From the NCBI RefSeq assembly GCF_001029285.1, contig NZ_LDZY01000002.1:124001-188000 (forward strand): a stretch of 64,000 nt of DNA, in the 5' to 3' direction. The notes below the pieces were generated by a model. It ran no database searches and was not told the origin of the DNA. It saw only the letters and a list, made by a program, of their open reading frames with translations. Made by a program: the position numbers and the translations under genes. The stretch comes from Desulfosporosinus acididurans. GTDB taxonomy: Bacteria; Bacillota; Desulfitobacteriia; Desulfitobacteriales; Desulfitobacteriaceae. Shown piece after piece: positions 34,539 through 43,085 of this stretch. Within the stretch, counting starts at the first letter, position 1. Every line of letters begins with the position of its first letter.

Positions 34539-34931
34539 TTAAAATTTAATAACTTTGGGTTCGCCTGCAAAGGAAGCAATCGTAGCTACGGCATCTTGCA
34601 AATACAGTACCAGCGTGTTGTCATCAGTTGCAGAATACCGGGATTGAAGTGAAGGATAGCTGTCAAGCATACTTTGCTTTGCTTCAACACGTTCATCCGC
34701 TACAGCAACGGCTTGGATACGAATCCATTCCTGGCCATTAAAAGCGCAAATTTCAATTTTGGGATTGGCCATGATTTGCTTGGCAACGTCCTTTACCTTA
34801 CCCGTCTGAATATAGAGCTTTCCTTCAAAAATGTTGGCGGTCCCGAAGGGACGGACTCGTGGCTGATCTCCATCCAGGGTTGCTAAGTAATATGTCTGGC
34901 ACTTTTTCAAAAAATCCAAAACCTCTTGCAT
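34539..34931 (-). CDS. Pyridoxamine 5'-phosphate oxidase family protein
   Basis: 130 residues, split beta-barrel flavin-binding fold: MQEVLDFLKKCQTYYLATLD, QPRVRPFGTANIFEGKLYIQ and KIEICAFNGQEWIRIQAVAV. This small subgroup binds FMN or F420/heme rather than making pyridoxal phosphate. Divergent from the HxlR regulator gene 111 bp away, which likely controls it. GGGGATAAC precedes the ATG. Confidence 0.88.
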   Translation of the reverse strand: MQEVLDFLKKCQTYYLATLDGDQPRVRPFGTANIFEGKLYIQTGKVKDVAKQIMANPKIEICAFNGQEWIRIQAVAVADERVEAKQSMLDSYPSLQSRYSATDDNTLVLYLQDAVATIASFAGEPKVIKF

Positions 34932-34977
34932 AAGTTATCCCCTTTCAAATTTATACAATAAATTTATAATAAAAGTC

Positions 34978-35006
34978 TTGAAATTGCAAGTACGACTGTT
35001 TATGAT
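34978..35006 (+). promoter_or_regulatory. Promoter of HxlR gene
   Basis: TTGAAA at 34978-34983, TATGAT at 35001-35006, spacer 17 bp. The inverted repeat TAGTAT-N8-ATACTA at 35010-35029 just downstream is a candidate HxlR operator. Confidence 0.5.
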
Positions 35007-35042
35007 ATATAGTATTCATAAAGATACTATTGGGAGGAGATT

Positions 35043-35390
35043 ATGGAAACAGAGAACGATTTATTTGGGAAATGCCCTTATACAACAGCACAGAAGGTTC
35101 TTTCGGGTAAATGGTCAATGCTTATCCTTTACCATCTCGGTCAAAGAACCATGCGCTTTGGAGAATTGCAGCGGCAGTTGCCTGATTTAACCCAGTCAAC
35201 GCTGACGAAACAGTTACGCACTTTGGAAGAGAATGGATTGATCGAAAGAAAGATATATCCGCAAGTTCCACCAAAGGTCGAATACTCTTTAAGTGATATA
35301 GGCATAAAGTTTAAAAAAGTGTTAGCTGAATTGGCAATTTGGGGCAACGAATATATCAAAACCTTGAAGGACAAGAATTTACAAATTTAA
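35043..35390 (+). CDS. HxlR-family transcriptional regulator
   Basis: 115 residues with the HxlR winged helix: CPYTTAQKVLSGKWSMLILY (the conserved N-terminal Cys and GKW), MRFGELQRQLPDLTQSTLTK, and the wing YPQVPPKVEYSLSDIG. The Cys may sense electrophiles or redox change. Divergent from the flavin-binding PPOX-family gene. GGGAGGAGATT before the ATG. Followed by a terminator-like hairpin at 35584. Confidence 0.9.
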   Translation: METENDLFGKCPYTTAQKVLSGKWSMLILYHLGQRTMRFGELQRQLPDLTQSTLTKQLRTLEENGLIERKIYPQVPPKVEYSLSDIGIKFKKVLAELAIWGNEYIKTLKDKNLQI

Positions 35391-35583
35391 GACCTCCAGC
35401 TTATACTTATACAGATCCGGTAGTGTAACTGCAAGATGAACAACATCTGAACAGACACTGGGTAAGAGAAAATTTACAACTAGAGATAGGTTCAACAGTC
35501 TAAACTCTGCTGAACCTATTTCTGGTTTATGAGAGCCATTAGATTGTATTATCTGTTATTTCAAACTGAATATATCAATGATA

Positions 35584-35610
35584 AGCATCTGTTTACGAGA
35601 TGCTTTTTTG
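35584..35610 (+). terminator. Terminator downstream of HxlR gene
   Basis: AGCATCT-GTTTACG-AGATGCT followed by TTTTTTG. Another hairpin, AGGTTCAACAG with CTGCTGAACCT, stands at 35489-35518. Confidence 0.7.
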
Positions 35611-35638
35611 CTGATATTTAACTAATGCTTGTATTTGT

Positions 35639-35935
35639 GAAGCATACTTGGACTTTGTGGCCCAAGCCCACCAGAAGTATTCCTTTGAAGATCGTTTTAA
35701 AGCTTTGTTATCAAGGATACCTCAGGACGTTTACAGCAAAAAAGTGACGGTTGTGTGACTGGCGGCTCAAGCCGGTCTGCTCAAGGGCTATCAGGTGTAT
35801 ACCGAGAGGGAACGATTGCTGGCTTCAGCACTAGGAAGATTATCATTTGTAAATTCCAGACGCTGGATTGTTTTTATGCAGAAGATTCTACCGCTGATTC
35901 TTTTAAATAGAGGCTCTTTATTGCATTCTTTAACT
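35639..35935 (+). pseudogene. Degraded coding stretch, family not recognised
   Basis: A frame without ATG reads EAYLDFVAQAHQKYSFEDRF then KALLSRIPQDVYSKKVTVV, a TGA near 35757, then LAAQAGLLKGYQVYTERERL and on for about 50 residues. The composition looks coding on both sides of the single stop, suggesting an inactivated gene. The remainder of the 837-bp region up to the HicA gene shows nothing else recognisable. Confidence 0.35.
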
Positions 35936-36160
35936 ACGGTGGAACGGACAATGACGTGAAGAGGTTAAATAGGTATAGCTCTAAGACCTGATCGTTAATG
36001 TACAGAGGATCATGACTGTAAACTTTAAACTTAAGATAGATGCGCTGTATTTCCCGGCGCTTAGTTTGTTTTGCTATGATCGGGTCGGGTACTCATCTCG
36101 AGGAGGTTCACCGCAAGATGCTAACGGAAGGCGCAGCTCACTAAGTTAATAACGCCAAGG

Positions 36161-36189
36161 AATATGCAACTAATATCTAGTTGCATATT
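36161..36189. promoter_or_regulatory. Inverted repeat before hicA, candidate HicB operator
   Basis: AATATGCAACTA-ATATC-TAGTTGCATATT, perfect 12-bp arms, 39 bp before the hicA ATG. HicB antitoxins bind such palindromes to autoregulate. A terminator of an upstream transcript is the alternative. Confidence 0.5.
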
Positions 36190-36227
36190 TTGATCTTTGA
36201 TAATATAGTTAAGGTAAGAGGTGCACA

Positions 36228-36485
36228 ATGAGTAAAAGAGATAAACTTATAGAGAGATTGTTTAATAGACCTATCGACTTTGAATATGATGAAGCAAGAA
36301 GTCTGTTAGCAAAATTTGGTTACAAAGAAGATAACAGGGGGTGTACTTCGGGGTCGAGGGTTGCTTTCGTCCACTGGGAAACAGGACATATTATAAGACT
36401 TCATAGACCGCATCCAGGTAATATATTGAAGAAATATCAAATTGAGCAGTTAATTGAAGAGTTGAAAAGTCAGGGAGTGGTTTGA
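36228..36485 (+). CDS. hicA: HicA-family mRNA interferase toxin
   Basis: 85 residues, dsRBD-like HicA fold: LIERLFNRPIDFEYDEARSL then GCTSGSRVAFVH and the catalytic-His segment IRLHRPHPGNILKKYQ. HicA cleaves mRNA when free of HicB. It comes first, with the antitoxin gene overlapping its end, the standard HicAB order. Start ATG follows GTAAGAGGTG. Slightly longer than minimal HicA (about 60 residues) at its N-terminus. Confidence 0.9.
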   Translation: MSKRDKLIERLFNRPIDFEYDEARSLLAKFGYKEDNRGCTSGSRVAFVHWETGHIIRLHRPHPGNILKKYQIEQLIEELKSQGVV

Positions 36486-36487
36486 TT

Positions 36488-36826
36488 ATGAAAGACGTGA
36501 TGATATACAAAGACTATATTGGTTCAGTGCATTACAGCACAGAAGACGAGATTTTCTATGGCAAGATTGAAGGTATAAATGATTCAATCAGTTATGAAGG
36601 CAGTAGTGTCAGTGAACTAAAGTCAGCATTTGAAGAAGCGGTTGAGGATTATCTTGAACTATGCAATTTGAACGGTAAAGAACCTGAAAAGACGTATAAA
36701 GGCAGCTTTAACGTAAGAATAACCCCTGAGCTTCATAAACAGGCAGCACAAAGGGCCTTGATAGAGGGCAAATCATTGAATCAGTATGTTGAAGAGGCGA
36801 TAAAGCACTATTCAGCAAAAGAATAA
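36488..36826 (+). CDS. hicB: HicB-family antitoxin
   Basis: 112 residues from ATG 36488, two bases after the hicA stop (GGAGTGG serves as ribosome site). Residues 1-60 are the partial RNase H-like HicB fold (YIGSVHYSTEDEIFYGKIEG). Residues about 75-110 are a ribbon-helix-helix DNA-binding domain (GSFNVRITPELHKQAAQRAL). It should neutralise HicA and repress the operon through the inverted repeat at 36161-36189. Confidence 0.9.
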   Translation: MKDVMIYKDYIGSVHYSTEDEIFYGKIEGINDSISYEGSSVSELKSAFEEAVEDYLELCNLNGKEPEKTYKGSFNVRITPELHKQAAQRALIEGKSLNQYVEEAIKHYSAKE

Positions 36827-36878
36827 GAATGAAGAAGAACTTATAATTCGGGCTAACCGCTTGGTTAGATAATCTGCT

Positions 36879-36916
36879 GGGCTGGCGTGCAGGCAACACG
36901 TCAGCCCTTTTGTTTT
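36879..36916 (+). terminator. Terminator after hicAB
   Basis: GGGCTGGCGTG pairs with CACGTCAGCCC (one mismatch), followed by TTTTGTTTT. Confidence 0.75.
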
Positions 36917-37042
36917 GCCTGCTTTTCTTAGGTTATCTTTAAGTCGTTAATTATGCATTTTGTAAGAAATAGCAATAGCTGCAGCAGGGTTTAGTAGAAA
37001 AAAGCAGAAATTATGTAGGAGAAGAAATAGGAGGAGAGTCCA

Positions 37043-37243
37043 ATGAGAGCCGTGTGCATAGATTTTGAAACTGCGAATGGATTTATTGGCAGTGCCTGCT
37101 CGGTTGGAATTGCAGTTTTAGAAGAAGGCCAGATTGTCGATACTAACTATTGGCTTATAAAACCTCATCCCCGGTATAATTATTTTGACCCCTTGAATGT
37201 CTCAATCCATGGAATTAAAGCGCAAGATGTAAAGATGCCATAG
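37043..37243 (+). pseudogene. DEDDh exonuclease fragment (DnaQ-like), truncated
   Basis: 66 residues, MRAVCIDFETANGFIGSACS, then SIHGIKAQDVKMP before a TAG. This is the ExoI motif (DFET) and following strand of a DnaQ-like 3'-5' exonuclease, a family of 180-200 residues for the stand-alone form. ExoII and ExoIII motifs do not follow, so the gene has lost its 3' two-thirds. A proper GGAGGAG site remains. The 200 bp after it contain no recognisable continuation. Confidence 0.75.
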
Positions 37244-37447
37244 CCTGTGGCAATGTCCTATTATCAGCCTTATCTGCCAGGGGAGTGACCACAATAAAAG
37301 AGCTCGCGGCTCTTGTGGGAATGAGGCTTGGTAAATTGTACACAGGAAGGATATAAACCGTGCAGCATAGCGAAGCGCACATCTAGAAAGGCGTAGAATC
37401 TCGTCTCATAGATATAGGATTAAGTTTTTGGACTTAGGAGGGAAAAA

Positions 37448-38545
37448 ATGCAAATATGCTGTACAAAAAAACTAAGTGACGAGATGGGGATAGTACCTGG
37501 GAAGGGAACTGAAGAAAACGATTTATTTTGTTGGAGTGTGCATTTAATCACGGTGAAGCGCAGAAAGACACTTGTCGCAGTCAATGACAGCAATCGCTAT
37601 GGATTTGTTCTGCATGGTTTGAAAGCAAACGATTTCAAACACATCAAGGAGTTACTTATTCAAGGAATCGGAAATTGTTTGAGAGACGAGAAAATAAAGA
37701 GCGAAATCATTGAAAGGTATTTGGAAGCAGCTGAAGAGTTAGTTTTCTCTAAGACCAGAGGTGCTAAATATGTTGCTCGTCTCAATAAAGCCTGTGAACA
37801 GGTAAACATATTCGATGATCGCTTAGAAACAAAGGAACTTTATCAGACCAATGTTGCCAAAAGGATGAATAATGATCTCATGAAAATCCCCCAGGAATCT
37901 GATTATACCTACCCCCATGCTCTTTTATACAGGGATTTCAAGCTTTTTGCCGGGGAAGAAATCGTTAAGTGTGAGGCAGTCGATATAATGGTCAAGCTGA
38001 ATTTAGATAGGCGCACAGTTTGGAGACGAGTCATTACTCCTATAGATATTACGTTCAAACAGTTTCATAGCATATTACAAGCAGTTTTCGGTTGGAAAAG
38101 TTATCATCTGTATGATTTTAATATCTTTGATGAGACAAGTAAGTGCATTTTAAAGGTGATTAGTGAATTTGAGGAAGTTTTTGAGCCAAGGCCGGACTGT
38201 CCAATGCGTTTAGATTCAGAGGTCTACTTCTCGGAATATGCCAAGCAGCCTTATAAAATAACTTATTGCTATGACTACGGCGACAACTGGGAGCATGAAA
38301 TTACCATTCGAGGTATAAATACTGAGTATAATAAAACCTATCCGGTTTGCTTAATGGGGGAAGGTAACGCACCACCGGAAGATGTAGGGGGCATTTCGGG
38401 ATATGTGGAATTTTTAAAAATCATGGCAGATCCGAACCATATTGACTATGAAACGATGCAGAATTGGGCTAAGAGCCAAGGGTTTAGAAATTTTGATATG
38501 GAATTAATCAATAGAAGATTAGAAACTATCTTGCGTGTAGTGTAA
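37448..38545 (+). CDS. DUF6933-like / plasmid pRiA4b ORF-3 family protein
   Basis: 365 residues in two parts. Residues 1-150 begin MQICCTKKLSDEMG and contain VKRRKTLVAVNDSNRYGFVL, typical of a small family (DUF6933-like) found alone or fused. Residues about 175-365 are the pRiA4b ORF-3 domain: VKLNLDRRTVWRRVITPIDI, FHSILQAVFGWKSYHLYDFN and YCYDYGDNWEHEITI. The domain has been found on plasmids and near mobile genes; function unknown. GGAGGGAAAAA before the ATG. Confidence 0.82.
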   Translation: MQICCTKKLSDEMGIVPGKGTEENDLFCWSVHLITVKRRKTLVAVNDSNRYGFVLHGLKANDFKHIKELLIQGIGNCLRDEKIKSEIIERYLEAAEELVFSKTRGAKYVARLNKACEQVNIFDDRLETKELYQTNVAKRMNNDLMKIPQESDYTYPHALLYRDFKLFAGEEIVKCEAVDIMVKLNLDRRTVWRRVITPIDITFKQFHSILQAVFGWKSYHLYDFNIFDETSKCILKVISEFEEVFEPRPDCPMRLDSEVYFSEYAKQPYKITYCYDYGDNWEHEITIRGINTEYNKTYPVCLMGEGNAPPEDVGGISGYVEFLKIMADPNHIDYETMQNWAKSQGFRNFDMELINRRLETILRVV

Positions 38546-38611
38546 CGAAAGATAGAGAATAACGGAGATCATTGGCAGTCTCGACAGCCAATTTCCGACT
38601 GTGAACGTTCT

Positions 38612-39688
38612 TTAAGATTTTGTGGAATAGGCTGTCAGGATTTGTTGGATGAGCTCCTGCCGGCTTTCAGGGATTTCAATTTTGAAATGCTCAAGATAAT
38701 CAGATACTTGTTTAGGAGAACCTCTTCGACCAACGATTGCATAAGCTAAGTAGAATAAAGAGGTACCCCAATTGACTTTCTCGCCCTGTTTGTTCTTGAG
38801 TCCATTGCGAGGGAAATTTAAGAGATCATCACCAATGTCTTTAACGATTTCATCGAGTTCCCCAATGGTCTTCACTCCCAGGTAACTAAAGACTGTCGTG
38901 AGATAGCCAAAAAAACGATCCTTTAATTCCAGATCAGCGTTGACGATATGACTAATCTTCTGGTCGAGGCTGCGGATGTGTTGGGATTTCTGAACATAAG
39001 ATTTTAGTGATGCCTGATTGATAAGTACCATAGTGGGGGTATTCTCGATTTGAGCTTCAACTTCAGCTTCGTAATTTGCGAGGTTGGAACGAATTTTGAT
39101 AAACTCTTCGTCCGCCAACTCCAGTAATCCAGCTAGTCGCGAGAAGCTTCTCCGGATTTCTCGGGGAACGGCGTGTTCATTTTTATAGCCCAGGTCATGT
39201 TCAATTTCAGCCCATGTATGTTGAAGGATGGATCGAATTTGAATTTCCACTTTACAATCAATAAAGCGTTGGTACTCAATAAGCTGAAGTCTAAAGGAGG
39301 AAAGTTTGACGACATAATGAAGGGATAGATAGCCAAATTTCTCAGGGTCAATCAACTCTCGCTTGTCCACGGAATTTGACCGATCTACTTCAAATTCCTC
39401 CTCCACGAAACTTGCGATAAGGTCCACTTGGTCAGCAAAATAGGTAATAATCCTGATTCCGGCCAAATCGGTGATGTCTTCTAGTTTTGAGTATTTATCA
39501 TCTTCCCGATTTACTTTTCTCTTTAAGCTTTCTCTGCTTTTTACCCGGGAAGTGATTGAGTGAACGTTGATGCCCTTAAGCTGAAGTATTCCTTTTAACA
39601 AGTTTTCAGTGACATTTGTAAAATCGGAATATACTGGATAAACTTGATCAAATTTAGCGATGATGTCGGCTGAATTTTGATTGGTCAT
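38612..39688 (-). CDS. RelA/SpoT-domain (p)ppGpp synthetase-like protein
   Basis: 358 residues. Residues about 40-185 form the nucleotidyltransferase domain: VKSRESLKRKVNREDDKYSK (ATP-binding basic region), LEDITDLAGIRIITYF with the Mg-binding Asp, GYLSLHYVV, and EIQIRSILQHTWAEIEHDLG with catalytic Glu. No HD hydrolase, TGS or ACT domains, so it is a small-alarmone-synthetase-like enzyme, but longer: residues 190-358 are an extra helical domain without recognised family. Such RelA/SpoT proteins also occur as toxins (ToxSAS) or with phage defence. Monocistronic. Confidence 0.82.
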   Translation of the reverse strand: MTNQNSADIIAKFDQVYPVYSDFTNVTENLLKGILQLKGINVHSITSRVKSRESLKRKVNREDDKYSKLEDITDLAGIRIITYFADQVDLIASFVEEEFEVDRSNSVDKRELIDPEKFGYLSLHYVVKLSSFRLQLIEYQRFIDCKVEIQIRSILQHTWAEIEHDLGYKNEHAVPREIRRSFSRLAGLLELADEEFIKIRSNLANYEAEVEAQIENTPTMVLINQASLKSYVQKSQHIRSLDQKISHIVNADLELKDRFFGYLTTVFSYLGVKTIGELDEIVKDIGDDLLNFPRNGLKNKQGEKVNWGTSLFYLAYAIVGRRGSPKQVSDYLEHFKIEIPESRQELIQQILTAYSTKS

Positions 39689-40145
39689 CTTATATTTCCC
39701 TTCGGCTTCTTAATCTTATTTTGGTTATTATGGTATCACATTTATTTTGCTATATAAACGTCACGTCATCACTCTGAATGTACATCATCTCCCAGTTTAT
39801 TATTGCAACCCATTCGCCATTGACCATATTATGGTATAATTGACATTTGCCATAGAAATGTAATAAACTAGATTATACCTAAAAACGAGAGGATGGTTTT
39901 TTTGTTAAATGTGTCTGTAATGGTGATTTTCAACTAAACAGTTGAGAGAGGTTACTTTATAAACGTGGGTGTTAAGCCTGCATTTTTAAGTGTGCCTTTC
40001 TGAAAGCGCAACGTTTGCGCTTTTGGATAACGCCTTACAGATTACTTCCTACAATAACCATTTGAGTTATAACAGTGTCAACCTTTGATGACAGGGTCAA
40101 CAAAGCTGACATTGAAACTATGGCGAAGATATCGTTATAGTATGT

Positions 40146-40185
40146 AGAGTGTAACAGACATGTCCTGTTGCACTCTATTTATTTT
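40146..40185 (+). terminator. Hairpin upstream of MutS2-like gene
   Basis: AGAGTGTAACAG pairs with CTGTTGCACTCT (one G-T pair), then ATTTATTTTC. In the 557-bp leader region (39689-40245) there is also a GAAAGCGCAACGTTTGCGC hairpin at 40012-40030. Either may terminate upstream transcription or act as attenuator. Confidence 0.55.
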
Positions 40186-40227
40186 CTCAATATCGTTGTT
40201 ATGTGATTTTATACGTTGGTTAAAATC

Positions 40228-40302
40228 ATTGCCCACAGGAGTAGTTTGTGCATTTTAAGGATCTTAAGATCCTTAAAATAAGGCACCTCTCTTGTGGGCA
40301 AT
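40228..40302 (+). promoter_or_regulatory. Structured translational leader of MutS2-like gene
   Basis: An outer stem ATTGCCCACA (40228-40237) with TGTGGGCAAT (40293-40302) encloses AGGAG (40237-40241), a short leader frame and a perfect 28-bp palindrome (40252-40279, core AAGGATCTTAAGATCCTT). The leader frame TTG 40246 to TAA 40281 reads MCILRILRSLK. The layout is that of ribosome-stalling leaders that induce antibiotic-resistance genes. Confidence 0.55.
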
Positions 40303-40328
40303 TTCATTGTTATGAGGAGGATTTATTG

Positions 40329-42269
40329 ATGAACGTCAACAATACACTGGAATTTAATAGTATACTTGAAACTTTGGCGGAATACGCACTTTCTCAAAGG
40401 GCAAAAGAAAAATTGCTTTCCCTAAAGCCATTTTTAAGCGAGCGGGAGTGCAAATCTAAAATGCAGGAAACAACCGAGGCGCGGAAGATGTTAGAGGGTA
40501 TTGGCACGCCGCCGCTTGCAGCAATGAAAGAACTCGATAAAATTCTGGATTTAACGGTGAAAGGCTCTATGCTGACCCCTGAACAGTTTACAGGTATCTG
40601 TGATTTTATTTCATCATGCAAAAGAATGAAGAAATATCTTAAAAAGGCTGAAGCGTTCAAGACGGAGATCGCCTTTTATGGTCAGTCTTTAAGTTCGCTC
40701 GACGTGCTTTTTGAGGAGATTGAGCGCTGCATCAGAAATGAAGCGGTTGACGATAACGCTTCTCCTGCCCTTCGGGATATACGCAGAAAAATAGAGAACA
40801 CAAAAGCTGCCGTTAATCTCAAGCTTGACGCTATCCTTCACAGTAAAAAGGAATGGTTCACCGATGGATATGTCACCATCCGTAACGGACGGTTTGTCTT
40901 GCCGGTTAAAAAGGGCTATAAAAATCAGTTGAGCGGCACAGTCGTTGATACTTCAAGTTCAGGCGGCACGTATTTTATTGAACCTACAGCAGTTAGAAAA
41001 CTTCAGGAAGAACTGGCCATTTTAAGAATTGATGAAGAGAATGAGATTCGAAAAATATTATATACCCTTACTGTCCTCGTTGATGAGCATATGAATGAGT
41101 TAAAAATCAACAAGGACTGCATGGAAACATTGGACTTCATATTTGCCAAGGCCAAGCTGTCTGTGAAAATGAAAGCAATTCCCGTCTCCATGACAACAGA
41201 ACGAAAAATTGTCATAAAACAGGGAAAGCACCCACTATTGAGGCAAGCTCAATGCGTCCCTCTTGATTTTGAACTAGGAGGGGATGTTCGCGATGAAGTA
41301 ATTAACGGTGTTGTGATTACCGGACCAAATACAGGCGGTAAGACCGTGGCCTTAAAAACAATTGGTTTACTATCATTGATGGCTCAAAGCGGACTTCATG
41401 TTCCTGTGTCCCAGGGCAGCATCTTTTGCATGCATAATAGTATTTTCTGCGATATTGGTGATGGGCAAAGTATTTCCGAAAATCTATCCACTTTTTCATC
41501 CCATATTAAAAACATCGTTGCCATTCTTAAAGGTATATCCAGCGAAAGTCTTGTTTTGCTGGATGAGTTAGGTTCAGGTACAGATCCTGCTGAGGGAATG
41601 GGACTAGCCATTGCAATTTTAGCTGAATTAATTCAGAGGGGCTGTCTTTTTGTTGCGACTACCCATTACCCGGAAATAAAGGATTTTGCCAAGAATACTA
41701 AAGGACTTATGAATGCACGCATGGAGTTTGATCGTGAAAACTTACAGCCTTTATACAGGCTGCAAATTGGTGAGGCTGGAGAAAGCTGTGCCTTATTTAT
41801 CGCCCAAAGATTAGGATTCCCAGGGCATATGCTAAAGCGAGCCCAAAGGGAAGCATATCGAAGCAGATCTTCGGAGTTAAGCGACAGAAATACTATTCTG
41901 TTTGACGAAGATAAGACTAAGATGGATGCTGATACCGTTTCCTACAGTAAAATTCAAAAAGAAGTTCCAAAAGAAAAATCGCCCTCACGGAGCGAAAGCT
42001 TTAATATAGGCGACTGTGTGACGGTTTACCCTCAAAAGCTGCTTGGCATTATTTACAAGAAGGCTAATGAAAAGGGCGAACTGGGAGTACAGATGAAAGA
42101 TAAGAAGCAGCTTATCAATCACAAGCGAATTAAGCTTTTCATTCCTGCAAGTGAACTTTACCCTGAGGATTATGATTTTTCGATTATTTTTGATACGGTG
42201 GAAAACCGAAAGGCCAGACACCAATTAGAAAAAGGGCACGATGTAGTGATTGAATATGACGAGGATTAA
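40329..42269 (+). CDS. Short MutS2-like ATPase without Smr domain
   Basis: 646 residues from ATG 40329, with GAGGAGG 8 bases upstream; a GTG at 40248 in the same frame lies in the leader. It follows the MutS2 plan: N-terminal core (FNSILETLAEYALSQRAKEK), long helical clamp, then the ABC ATPase with Walker A GPNTGGKTVALKT (about 333) and Walker B LVLLDELGSGTDPAE (about 410). Normal MutS2/RqcU has about 785 residues and ends in a KOW and Smr nuclease domain; only a KOW-like region remains here and Smr is absent. Such paralogs may act on ribosomes rather than DNA. Confidence 0.85.
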   Translation: MNVNNTLEFNSILETLAEYALSQRAKEKLLSLKPFLSERECKSKMQETTEARKMLEGIGTPPLAAMKELDKILDLTVKGSMLTPEQFTGICDFISSCKRMKKYLKKAEAFKTEIAFYGQSLSSLDVLFEEIERCIRNEAVDDNASPALRDIRRKIENTKAAVNLKLDAILHSKKEWFTDGYVTIRNGRFVLPVKKGYKNQLSGTVVDTSSSGGTYFIEPTAVRKLQEELAILRIDEENEIRKILYTLTVLVDEHMNELKINKDCMETLDFIFAKAKLSVKMKAIPVSMTTERKIVIKQGKHPLLRQAQCVPLDFELGGDVRDEVINGVVITGPNTGGKTVALKTIGLLSLMAQSGLHVPVSQGSIFCMHNSIFCDIGDGQSISENLSTFSSHIKNIVAILKGISSESLVLLDELGSGTDPAEGMGLAIAILAELIQRGCLFVATTHYPEIKDFAKNTKGLMNARMEFDRENLQPLYRLQIGEAGESCALFIAQRLGFPGHMLKRAQREAYRSRSSELSDRNTILFDEDKTKMDADTVSYSKIQKEVPKEKSPSRSESFNIGDCVTVYPQKLLGIIYKKANEKGELGVQMKDKKQLINHKRIKLFIPASELYPEDYDFSIIFDTVENRKARHQLEKGHDVVIEYDED

Positions 42270-42329
42270 AGGAAATTAACGAAGTGCAGTGAAGCAATCA
42301 TTGCCGAATACAAGTCCCTTCTTAAATGG

Positions 42330-42356
42330 CCGGATCACAGGGTGATCCGGTTCTTT
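42330..42356 (+). terminator. Terminator after MutS2-like gene
   Basis: CCGGATCAC-AGG-GTGATCCGG followed by TTCTTTT. The rest of the 347-bp gap is A/T-rich and contains the next promoter. Confidence 0.75.
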
Positions 42357-42526
42357 TGCCCTCATCGGAAAGTTGCATTTAGTTTTCAAAAAGGGCTTTT
42401 CGGCTACAAAAACTGCTTTTCGGTTTACAAAATGGCATCTCGCCTTTCAATTATGTTCGCAGCTTGTCTTTGGATCGATTTTTATTGAAAAACAATAAAA
42501 ATTTAGCGATATTTAATAAAAATTTA

Positions 42527-42555
42527 TTGATAAATACGCAAATCCCATTTATACT
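42527..42555 (+). promoter_or_regulatory. Promoter of DUF2975 operon
   Basis: TTGATA at 42527-42532, TATACT at 42550-42555, 17-bp spacer, 61 bp before the ATG. Confidence 0.6.
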
Positions 42556-42616
42556 CTTATGGTAAGGGAACGTTATAAGACAGCAGAAGATGTTATAAAG
42601 GAGGATTTAGTGGATC

Positions 42617-43078
42617 ATGGTTATTTTGGACAAAAACGGCTTGTCGGGCTTTACGAAACGGATTCTGGATTTTATTTTCCTGGGAGGGCTTGGAATCTTT
42701 GTTACTCTTCCCTATGCCCTGAGATGGTATATGAATGCAATCTACCGCACGAGCACAGAAAATTATTATTTTTTGCTTGGCTTCCTATACATAACGGGAC
42801 TGGTATGCCTTGGGTTGGTTAACGAGATGAGAAAGATATTTAAAACCCTCAATAGAAGAAACCCTTTTATGATGGACAATGTAAAAAGTCTGAACCGAGT
42901 TGGAGGGTCTTGTTTTATCATTGCTGCGGCTTATCTCATTAAGATTTTTTTCTATAATTCAGTCCTAACTGCGATTATTACAATGGTGTTTATTATTGCG
43001 GGACTGTTTGCCGTAGTTCTGGCAGAAGTATTTAGACAAGCAATTGCAGTTAAGGAAGAAAATGATCTGACAGTATAA
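42617..43078 (+). CDS. DUF2975 membrane protein
   Basis: 153 residues with four hydrophobic segments and the conserved RRNPFMMDNVKSLNRVGGSC motif of DUF2975. The ATG is fixed by an in-frame TAG nine bases upstream; AAAGGAGG is 12 bases before it. Typically encoded just before a small Cro-like regulator, as here (43086). Function unknown. First gene of a three-gene operon. Confidence 0.88.
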   Translation: MVILDKNGLSGFTKRILDFIFLGGLGIFVTLPYALRWYMNAIYRTSTENYYFLLGFLYITGLVCLGLVNEMRKIFKTLNRRNPFMMDNVKSLNRVGGSCFIIAAAYLIKIFFYNSVLTAIITMVFIIAGLFAVVLAEVFRQAIAVKEENDLTV

Positions 43079-43085
43079 TGAAAGG

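Noticed and set aside
42559-42822. 87-codon frame beginning MVRERYKTAEDV before the DUF2975 gene
   Set aside because: Runs out of frame over the real DUF2975 gene and starts at the -10 region of its promoter.
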